Shown here one piece after another: positions 39,388 to 47,633 of a DNA stretch of 64,000 nucleotides (positions within the stretch are counted from its first letter, which is position 1; every line of letters starts with the position of its first letter). A model generated the notes under the pieces. The model saw nothing but the letters and a program-made list of their open reading frames with translations, did no database searches and had not been told where the DNA came from. Position numbers and translations under genes: made by a program. The stretch covers positions 2,108,001 to 2,172,000 of the forward strand of contig JAPFFF010000016.1 of the NCBI GenBank assembly GCA_039105265.1. Reading direction: 5' to 3'. This stretch comes from Tritrichomonas musculus (Eukaryota; Parabasalia; Tritrichomonadida; Tritrichomonadidae).

Positions 39388-40863
39388 CTATTTCAGTAAA
39401 AAAAAAATTATAGTTGGTGGACATAATTATGTTTTTGGGACATAATCATGTTTGCTCAACTTTTTGAATGGTACACAAAAATAAAACACATTTTTCTCAA
39501 TACTTTTTAAAGATAATTTGATAATATTATATACTTTATTAATGTATTTTATGTACATCATTATTTAATTAAATGAGCTATTATATTTGTGATTTATATG
39601 AAATTTTGCCATTAATGTAAAAAAAAGTCAAAATGCTTATTTTATTCTCAATAATTGAAACTTGGGATTTAATAATAATACCATTAATTCATAATCAGTA
39701 ATGATATAATTTTGTCAGATAATTGATATCTAAAAACTTTCATATAAGAAAATTTTGATGCACAAAATAAAGTTAAAAATCATATCACTTTTTTGTTTTT
39801 TTCCAATAAAAAATAAAAACTTTTAAATTTTTATTTAAATATTTGATATAATGCATATAGTATAACGATATTGAAAGAATAAAATTGGCGGTTCTACTCA
39901 TGATCTATTACCTTAATGAAAAAGAGTAACTTCTGAAATAACTTAAAAAGACTTTCAATTTTAGACTTTGAGAAATTATTTTCATTATTTTTAAAACTTC
40001 TTCTATACTTACCTAATATTTATTGATTAATTGCTATTTTTAATGCTATTATAATAGAAAAAATAAAAAAGTGAAATTTGTATATTTCTTAGAAAAACCT
40101 GAAATCTTGATGGGCAACAATGATTTTTAGAGGATTAATAATATATTTCATTGTATGTGTTATCAAATAATGTAATTCTGAAATCATATCAATTATGCCT
40201 GAGTGATTTATGAATGATTTTGAATGAAAAAAAGAAAAATGAAATTTTTCCAAGATTGATTCTTTTTCAACCATATTATTATATTTAATATATTATATAC
40301 ATCATATAGATGATTAATACTGCATCTAATTTGAAATAAAATAAACTCATTTTTCAAAATTAGTAATTTTGTATGAATGATTTTTGTCATATTTTGAAAA
40401 CACTTTTTCTTTTTATATAATTATTATTTCAATAAATTTTTTCCTAAATTATAATATATACATTATATTCTAAAATAATAACTATGTTAGAGCAAATTAA
40501 AACAAACTTTTTTTTATGGTAAAAGCATGAAATGTGATATGAAATGAGTTTTTTGAGTAGTGAAATGAAAATGAAACCATTTTTTCTAATTATCTATTTT
40601 ATTTCAATAAATAATAATAATACATTTTAATTATAGATGAAAAGTAAATTATAATTTTTTTTTCAAATAATAAAAAAATATTCAGAAATTAAAAATTCGA
40701 TATCATATTTATGATCAAATTTAGTTTGATAAAAGTGAATGAAAATCGGGGAATAGAATGTATCCAATATGATATTAATTGTTCTACAATTGTTTTTTTT
40801 AAAAGTCCAATTTGAATATATGGAAATGATGTGAAAACATAGTCACTTATTTACTTTCTTATG
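39388..40863. other. AT-rich intergenic spacer
   Basis: No gene is supported. Two short minus-strand frames near 40089-40390 overlap each other and are low in complexity. Simple T and A runs dominate. Confidence 0.6.
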
Positions 40864-41640
40864 ATTTTTTATGTTTATCTCCTTCAATTTCAGTGATTGT
40901 GATATCAACCTGAGGGGGTGAAGAAAGAGAAAATTCAGATTCATAATTGAAAGAGAAACTTGGCAAATTCATTTCATCAAAGCAAATATTATCATTTGAA
41001 TCCTATTCGTTACTTTCCACTTTTTGAATATCACTTCCCTGACACAACTGAACTTTTTGAGAAGAGCCTACAGAATCTCTTATTTGAATATCGATTTCTT
41101 CATCTATCGTTGGACGATAGATGGGATCTATCTCCTTCCTCATCACCTTGTAAAAGTCGATTTCAGACATGAAACGGTTATTTTTGACCTCATCGAAACC
41201 GAATCTTTTCGAGGGGCTCTTCTCAAGCAGGCCAAATATTAGGTCTGCAAAACCTTGATCTTTACAATTTGGCAGGAAGAAGTTTTTGTTGACTATTTAG
41301 TCTATCGTTCTGGTCTGGTTTATCTGTTTTAGGGTCGTACACGCAAAAAGGCGTGCGATCAAATAGCAATTCAAAAATTAAAATGCCAAGTGCCCACCAT
41401 TCAATCTTGTTGCTGTACGGAAGGTTCTAGATGATCTCGGGGGCAAGATACTCGTAAATCCGGCAGAAAGTATTCGTGCTTGACGTGCAATTGAGCTGCT
41501 TTGAGAGGCCGAAATCGGACTGCTTGATGTGTCCATCGATGTCCAACAAAACGTTCTCAGGCTTCAGGTCGCGGTAGAGGCAGTCGTGGTCGTGCAGGTG
41601 CTTCAGTGAGATGGAGATCACATTCAACTGACAGAGAAGT
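40864..41640 (-). pseudogene. AGC-family protein kinase, C-terminal two-thirds, decayed
   Basis: Reading leftward from the junction at about 41640: [18 protein letters not shown] (catalytic loop), [12 protein letters not shown] (DFG), [15 protein letters not shown] (activation segment and APE). In following frames come IEWWALGILIFELLF and SPKSPFCVYD-like text, then an AGC C-tail with MSEIDFYKVMRKEIDP and, near the end, FSFNYESEF, like a hydrophobic motif. The order is that of RSK/Akt/S6K-type kinases. The glycine loop and lysine half is missing, and several frameshifts and stops follow APEII. The segment 41100-41640 is strikingly GC-rich for this window, as in highly expressed trichomonad genes or a foreign source. 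It meets an ABC transporter fragment head to head. Confidence 0.72.
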
Positions 41641-42010
41641 ACATTATGATACAATTGTTCGCCAAACTGCTCTTTCTGGTCGACAGAAGCAAAGAATTTG
41701 TATTTCAAGGGCTATTTTAATGAAGGCACCTATTTTATTGCTGGATGAGGCAACTACCGAACTTGATACTGAATCTGAACAGCTCATCAAACAATCAATT
41801 GAGCATGTAAGACATGGAAAAACGGCAATAATCGTGGCTCACAGATTGGCAACTGTAATAAATGCTGATAGAATTCTTGTGTTTCAAGATGGAAGAATTA
41901 AAGAATCAGGTACACATAAACATTTAATGAAAAAGAATGGAATTTATGCGTTATTGATTGATTTTTCAAATTTAGATGATAATGGAAAATATTCGGATTT
42001 TATTTTATAA
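41641..42010 (+). pseudogene. ABC transporter (ABCB/MDR type) C-terminal nucleotide-binding fragment
   Basis: From about 41641 the plus strand encodes [18 protein letters not shown], which contains the ABC signature (LSGRQKQR for LSGGQKQR), then Walker B ILLLDEATTELD, the H-loop in IIVAHRLATVI, and the typical end RIKESGTHKHLMKKNGIYALL. This is the last 120 residues of an MDR-like exporter, which pumps substrates with ATP energy. Walker A and all membrane segments are absent, so it cannot work. The frame is otherwise clean, implying a fairly recent truncation at the join with the kinase fragment. The upstream ATG at 41606 lies in kinase antisense and is not genuine. Confidence 0.82.
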
Positions 42011-42915
42011 TTGTTTCCATATGGAAAGCATAAATCATATATTTGAATATTCAGTAATGATTGGGACAAAGAGTCATCACTTTTATTTGATATTTTTTTG
42101 ACTATTTCCTGAACATTTGATACTTTTACTTCTATCGAATTATTTTTATGAGCATAATCATTACTTTTTGAATGATTTTTATATATTTCATTCGGTTGCA
42201 TTTGTTCTTGGAGGATATTCAGCTGCGGCTCATGTTTATTTTGAAGCTGTAGCGGTAATTGTATCTGTTCAGAGATATTTAGTAGATTTTGAGTTTTCTC
42301 CTCTTTATTCAGTGTTTGTTCTTTGAATTTTGTTTGCATGTCATTATTCAATGACTGTTGCATGAAATGTGTTTGAGCATAATTGTTTGGAGGTTTTTGA
42401 CATCGTGCCTGATCATAACTGCTTGATTGTTCTTTGAATTGTGTTTGCATGTCATTATTCAATGGCTGTTACATAAAATGTGTTTGAGCATAATTGTTTG
42501 GAGGTTTTTGACATTGTGTTTGATCACAGATATTATGTTGTTCTTTGATTTGTGTTTACATGTCATTATTCAATGGCTGTTGCATGAAATGTATTTGAGA
42601 ATAATTGTTTGGAGGTTTTTGACATTGTGTTTGATCATAACTACTTGATTTGTCTTTGAATTGTGCTTGCTCACAGATATTTGGGGAAATTTGAGATTGT
42701 ATTTGCTCATTAATATTTTTTGATTGTTGTTTGAAGTATGCTTGCTCATAGATATATTGTAATTGCTGTTTGAATTGAGCTTGCTCGTTGCGATTCAGCA
42801 ACTTTAATTGTTCCACACAATCTTTGGCGACGAAAATTTCATTTGAAAATGTTTTATTTAGGAAAATAATTGTTGAGTGTGGGTTATTCTGAATACTAAA
42901 TATATTGTTGTCCAT
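42011..42915 (-). pseudogene. Gln/Asn-rich repeat protein, broken by two stops
   Basis: I set the start at the ATG at 42915 (MDNNIFSIQNN), because the upstream codons come from a T-run that gives polylysine. After about 50 ordinary residues the protein is Gln/Asn-rich, with three 37-residue repeats of the type Q.QKPPNNY.Q.HFMQQ.LNND and further Q-rich text (EQIQLPLQLQNKHEPQ). Two in-frame stops lie in the repeats (near 42556 and 42463), both in the same reading frame as the flanking text. The leftward end runs into the antisense of the ABC fragment at about 42010, so the true C terminus is lost. No domain is known; low-complexity Q/N repeats can drive aggregation or protein contact. Confidence 0.68.
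42321..42660 (-). repeat. 111-bp tandem repeat, about three copies
   Basis: Copies begin near 42321, 42432 and 42543 (CTTTGAATT/CTTTGATTT landmarks) at a 111-bp period, so each unit is 37 codons. Copies differ at only a few positions. Confidence 0.82.
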
Positions 42916-42993
42916 TTCTAGCTGATAGAACGATATTGTCCAAATTTGATTATTTTTTTTTTTTTTTTTTTTATGTTTTTTCCATAATTTCAA

Positions 42994-43484
42994 TTGAGTA
43001 ATATTTATTGGAAAATATCATACAAAATATTAAAACCCTCACAAAAGATGATCGTTAAATAACTAAAATCTTACAAAATTTTATTATAATATATATATAT
43101 AAAAATATGAATTTCTCAATTAAAATTATATATTTCTCCATTTATTTTAAGAATCTATTTTTGTTATTGTTAATTGTTTAATTTAAAGGCAAAATTTTAT
43201 AAGGCATAAAAATAAATTCAAATGATATTTGATATAAACAAAAATTAAGATCTAATATGTATAAAAAAACTTATTTTATACATTCCATAATATATGAAAA
43301 TACAAAGAAATTAATTATCTCAATATTACAAATATCACATATAAAACTGAAGGTTCCCTCATGTCAAAATATGAAACATATGCATTTATAAAGAGATGGA
43401 CTTTGCTGAAAAATGGATTATTTATAAATTTATAAATTTATAAATTTATGAATTTTTTTTTTTTTTTTTTCCCCCGATTCACAA
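42994..43484. other. Intergenic spacer
   Basis: AT-rich, with a (TA)n stretch near 43090, a small TATAAATT tandem repeat near 43420-43445, and an 18-base T run at 43453-43470 followed by five C. No gene. Confidence 0.6.
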
Positions 43485-44488
43485 ATGTCCTCAGAAGTTC
43501 ATTTTGATTTTGAATATGATTTCCAATTCGAGCCAATTTGGATTTTCAATTGATAACGATCAACTAATCAAATTCATTTCGAGCCATTTTTACTCAATTG
43601 ATCCACAGAAACTTCAGGGACTTCCTTTTCCAATTCTGTACACAATTCTGAGTGACAAAGAATTGAAATTATTGAGTGAAGATTCACTTTTTGACTTCAT
43701 TAACCAACTTTTTCAAAGCAGAGAAAAAGTTGATGATTCAGAAAAATATTTATTTTATGAACTTGTAGAGTTTTGTTCGTTGAGTGAGAGCAAGTTCAAC
43801 GATCTGGTAGAGAAAATCGAGGAGGAAAAGATGACTCGTTCTTTGTGGAACAAATTGAAAAAGTGCTTCTTCACGAGCAGATCTGTTGTTGCAAAAGCGA
43901 AGGCAGAGGAAGAGCGGAAATCGCTGAATCTGGGGAGATATGCAGTCACAGACTCACGCAGATACACAACGGTTGAATACGAGAACAACTGATTTAATGG
44001 AATAATTGCAAAACTCGGCGGCGGAAAACCTACAAACGTTGTTGACAACGGAATCATCAACATCACATCATCACAAGACTGCGGTGATTCGAGCAGTCAG
44101 GCCAAAAATGTTTTCAATTTCAGTGACACTGATGGATGCTTCCAATCAAACAACACCGCAGACTCGTGGCTCACTGTCGATTTCAAGGAGAGGAAAGTGA
44201 AGCCGTCTTTCTATTCAATTAGATCCAATATCTGGGGTGGAGCTTGCTACTACCACCCACAGAGCTGGCGCCTTGATGGTTCAAATGATGGAGAAACTTG
44301 GACACAACTTGATAAACGAACAAACGACAAAAGCCTCGATAGACAGGGATACTCGAACACTTTTGAAGTTGGAGAAGGTAAATACTTCCAGTACCTTCGA
44401 ATCCTGCAAAACAGGCCCTAACACAGGTGGAAACAATCAATTCATTTTTTCAGCTCTTGAATTTTTTGGGACAATCCAAGAGCAATAA
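43485..44488 (+). pseudogene. BTB/BACK-F5/8 type C protein, decayed
   Basis: The frame from 43504 encodes a BACK-like helical region (FSIDNDQLIKFISSHF to NLGRYAVTDSRRYTTVEYENN). An in-frame TGA at 43990-43992 follows. The same frame then continues FNGIIAKLGGGKPTNVVDNG and a full F5/8 type C (discoidin) domain: SWLTVDFKERKVKPSFYSIR, CYYHPQSWRLDGSNDGETW, and a final strand. A one-base shift near 44400 moves the last 20 residues (GGNNQFIFSALEFFGTIQ) to another frame. The N-terminal BTB part is missing; the ATG at 43485 (MSSEVHFDFEYDF) is in a different frame and may be a remnant of the linker. Family members are presumed scaffold or sugar-binding proteins. G/C-rich codon use shows it was coding not long ago. 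Confidence 0.8.
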
Positions 44489-44814
44489 CCTTTTCACTTG
44501 CCTAAAATATACAATATGATATAAACAATAATTATAGTTTTATTTTGTTGAAATCAAAAACAATTCACTGAAAAATTATTTTTTATTATTTTTTTATTTT
44601 AAAGTATAAAAATGATAAAATGATATGTAGGCCTTTATGAATATATGTTAAGGACATATAGGCATTTCATCAACTTCAAATTGTTTAAGATTATGGGAGG
44701 TTAGGGCAAGGAGCCAAAGAAAAAAATTTTTTTAAACAATATTCAATATATTTAAGATAATACAATTGTTTTATTAATTAATGCTTTTTTTTTGTCAAAT
44801 TTAATAAAATTATA
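44489..44814. other. Short intergenic spacer
   Basis: AT-rich DNA between two convergent gene remnants. Nothing recognisable. Confidence 0.55.
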
Positions 44815-45498
44815 TTATCTTAATAATTGAAAATTCATTGCTGTAATTTGGTCACTGTCAAAGACATTCATAATTGCACCTGATGCCATTCTTATCAGAG
44901 CTGTAATTTTTCGGCTAATGTCTGAATCAACAGGACCAGAACGACAGATCCTTTCATTCATCCTTTCATATTTAGCTTTTAATTGAGGATCTCCATCTGT
45001 TCCAATCATTTTTTGTTTTGTTGCATTGAAAAGTTCATCAAATCTTTTTGTAAATTGATCTGCATTATTGATACTATCAATATCATTTAGAGAATTGAAA
45101 TCTTTTTCATTTGCACCATATATTTCTCTCCTTTGAGTTTCTGATTTAATTTCAATAGTTTTACTTCCGCATCCACGTGCAAATGGGGCACACACTGATA
45201 AATCACCTCGACTTCCAATGATGTATGTTGTAACATATTTGAATTGAATATTTGATTGTTGAATTAATTTGTCACTTTTTGAAATTAATGAAGATTTAAC
45301 ACGTCCATCAGTTATTAGAATAAGGTGCTCCTTTTTAATAGATGGATTAACTAATAAAGCTTGGATTATTTGGGAAGGAGAAGTACCTCCACTGCCTCTT
45401 TTATTAATTAATATATCTTTAATTTCTTGTGCTGATACCATTTTATATGTTGAATTCCAGACAATAATTGCATCACATTTTTGGATTTGTTTTCTCAA
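44815..45498 (-). CDS. VWA-like protein, N-terminally truncated
   Basis: The open frame gives about 227 residues but has no ATG at its left limit; the codon at 45498 is TTG, and the frame stays open a little further upstream (FYSEINNILRKQIQKCDAII). So the start is not known. IIVWNS, GSGGTSPSQIIQALL and LILITDGRV are arranged like the strands and metal-ion site of a von Willebrand factor A domain. The C-terminal 90 residues (FTKRFDELFNATKQKMIG) are helical. Such proteins bind partners through a divalent metal. The first VWA strand with the DxSxS motif is missing, so this is probably a 5'-truncated copy. Confidence 0.55.
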   Translation of the reverse strand: MRKQIQKCDAIIVWNSTYKMVSAQEIKDILINKRGSGGTSPSQIIQALLVNPSIKKEHLILITDGRVKSSLISKSDKLIQQSNIQFKYVTTYIIGSRGDLSVCAPFARGCGSKTIEIKSETQRREIYGANEKDFNSLNDIDSINNADQFTKRFDELFNATKQKMIGTDGDPQLKAKYERMNERICRSGPVDSDISRKITALIRMASGAIMNVFDSDQITAMNFQLLR

Positions 45499-45540
45499 AA
45501 TGTTATTAATTTCAGAGTAGATAAAAAAATGAAATAAAAA

Positions 45541-46542
45541 TATTTCAGAATTTTAAAATGGATAAATTTAAAGTTCAGTAAGAAAATAACATATTGAAAT
45601 GATCAAAATAAATAAATTAGTACCACACGACTGGGAAATGATGTGAAAAGTTATAAAATAAAACAGAGGAGACAAAATTTTTAAAAAAACGATATTTTAA
45701 ATATTTTATTTTTCCATTTTAAACTAATGATAATAAAGAACTAAAAACTCTGCTCATGAACTTCTAACATCTTTTTATCATGTGATATGAACATTTTATT
45801 TTTCAAAAATTACGAAAAAAAATGGATCATTTTTCATATAAATAATAGTTTTTTATTTTTAATAATCATATATTGTTTTTAATAATGTATACTAAATATA
45901 AATAATCTATCAAATTTATGCAATGTTTTTTATGTATCTCTATTTTGTAAAAATCACAATTTTTTCATCAAAAAAATATCTGATTCTCAATGAATAATGT
46001 GGAGTATTTGAACAGATAGGTTATCCATATTTCTTATATACTTTCCCTAATAAATCAATTAGAAAAATGAAAAAATGATGATTGTATATTGAAATTAAGA
46101 TGTTTTTAGAGGTGAAATTCAACATATGCTATATTTATTTTAGCAATATCTTATTAATTAATTCAAATTTATTGAGTATTATTGCTCTATATAATAATAT
46201 AAATATTTTTATAAACAATTTTATATTATTCATAGTTATTCTCTGGATCATGTTCTAAACCAGTAGCATTATTTTCATATAATTTTATTTATGAGTATTG
46301 GCTTGACACCGTAGTTCAAATAGTATTATATTATTTTATGAATTGTAAAAGTATATAACAATATTATTTATTTATTAGTTTATGCGCTTGGATAATAAAT
46401 TTTGAATATAATTGAGTTTTATTTATCTTTTCATATTTTTGATAGATTATGTAATATTTTAAGAGTAAAAAAAAAAATCAGCCCTGAATTTTTTAATGCC
46501 ATTAATTTATTTTCATTATTAAAAAATATTATGTGGAATAAT
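45541..46542. other. AT-rich spacer up to the Polinton edge
   Basis: No gene is supported. The 96-codon plus-strand frame at 46402-46692 crosses the inferred element edge and its hairpin and is probably chance. Confidence 0.6.
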
Positions 46543-46553
46543 AGTAGTATAGT

Positions 46554-46594
46554 GAAAACGCCCAAAAAGGACTACGCCCTTTTTGTTCGTTTTC
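46554..46594. repeat. Terminal 41-nt hairpin of the Polinton
   Basis: GAAAACGCCCAAAAAGG pairs with the right arm at 15 of 17 positions around a 6-nt loop (ACTACG). It begins 11 nt from the AGTAGTA tip. The relic at 11735-11775 has the same arm length, loop length and offset with different sequence. Confidence 0.75.
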
Positions 46595-46695
46595 CAATGA
46601 TTTTAGAACATCACATTTTAGCAGGAGTTTTCACACTGAATTCTCAGCATTCTAATAGCTATCAGAATAATGGCAGGTATATTTTTATTTAATTT

Positions 46696-46710
46696 TTTAT
46701 CTCATCTAAA
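46696..46710 (+). promoter_or_regulatory. Polinton upstream motif TTTATCTCATCTAAA, copy 1
   Basis: It lies directly before the ATG at 46711. It contains TCATC, close to the trichomonad initiator TCA-Py-(T/A), so it may be a core promoter with an extremely short leader. Confidence 0.6.
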
Positions 46711-47217
46711 ATGTTTGAAAGATTAAATGTCATTGCGAAATATAATTCAATAATTGATTTAAATTATTTTACAGATACTATTAATAAACTTTATTCTATG
46801 ACTTGTGAAATGAAAAGTATAAATGAAGAAGAATTAGATGTTTATAAAAAAGCAAATGAATTAGATAAATTTTATGAAGAAAAGAAAGGTAGAAAACCAA
46901 AGCATAACAATATGGTATTAGTGTTTATTGAAAAAGAATATAAACTATTCAATCCAACAGATTGGAATAAATTCTTAATTAATCCTCGTTTTTATGACAC
47001 TAAGAGAGTTGCGAGTGAATTAGCAAAAGAAGGCTGTGAATTAATTAGCGAATATAAGAATGGACAAACACCTATCCGATATAAATATAACAATAAGATT
47101 TATTGTGTCAAATTTAAGAACTGGAAGCATAATCATTATCGTCCTCATTTAGGTCAATTTCCTGGAGCACATGATTGGGATGAATATCATGCAAGAATGG
47201 GACATAATATTAAGTAA
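46711..47217 (+). CDS. Polinton first protein, 168 residues, unknown
   Basis: The protein begins MFERLNVIAKYNSIIDL. A helical N-terminal half (KANELDKFYEEKKGRK) is followed by a more compact C-terminal half rich in aromatic and basic residues (YKLFNPTDWNKFLINPRF; VKFKNWKHNHYRPHLGQFP), suggesting nucleic-acid or protein contact. No known family is recognised. The frame looks whole. It is the outermost gene of the element, where small regulatory or accessory proteins often lie. Confidence 0.75.
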   Translation: MFERLNVIAKYNSIIDLNYFTDTINKLYSMTCEMKSINEEELDVYKKANELDKFYEEKKGRKPKHNNMVLVFIEKEYKLFNPTDWNKFLINPRFYDTKRVASELAKEGCELISEYKNGQTPIRYKYNNKIYCVKFKNWKHNHYRPHLGQFPGAHDWDEYHARMGHNIK

Positions 47218-47288
47218 ATTATAAATTTATTTTTATACTCAAGATTTTTTCAGAAAAAGTTTAAAATTTTATAATTATCAATTAAATC

Positions 47289-47492
47289 TAGTCTCAATTA
47301 CTTCAGCTCTGAATTAGTTCAGCTCTCAATTACTTCAGCTCTGAATTAGTTCAGCTCTCAATTACTTCAGCTCTCAATTACTTCAGCTCTGAATTAGTTC
47401 AGCTCTCAATTTAATTCAGCTCTCAATTCCCAACACCCTCTCAATTAATTCTAGTCTCAATTAATTCTAGTCTCAATTAATTCAGCTCTCAA
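47289..47492. repeat. Short tandem repeat array (about 17-bp units)
   Basis: Roughly a dozen units of the form CAGCTCTCAATTACTT, alternating with CAGCTCTGAATTAGTT, run between the first gene and the polymerase gene; the last few drift to TCTAGTCTCAATTAAT. The array is inside the element and could be a binding array or replication or promoter element. Confidence 0.82.
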
Positions 47493-47617
47493 AAATATGG
47501 TTACATATTAATAAAGAGAACAATTTTTTTCACATAGCATTTCTCTATTATTTTTAAATTAACTTTTTCAATTTTTCTCAATTATTTTTAGATTTAATAT
47601 TTGTTTTAAATTAATAA

Positions 47618-47632
47618 TTTATCTCATCTAAA
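47618..47632 (+). promoter_or_regulatory. Polinton upstream motif TTTATCTCATCTAAA, copy 2
   Basis: Same 15-nt motif as 46696-46710, here ending 1 nt before the ATG of the polymerase gene. Repetition at two gene starts supports a promoter role. Confidence 0.6.
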
Positions 47633-47633
47633 A

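Noticed and set aside
41606-41708. Genuine ABC transporter start at ATG 41606 and kinase start at 41708
   Set aside because: Each lies in the antisense of the other fragment; the true homologous text begins only at about 41640 on either strand.
46402-46692. 96-codon frame across the Polinton left edge
   Set aside because: It spans the inferred tip and the terminal hairpin and shows no protein-like pattern; the next ATG with a shared upstream motif is at 46711.
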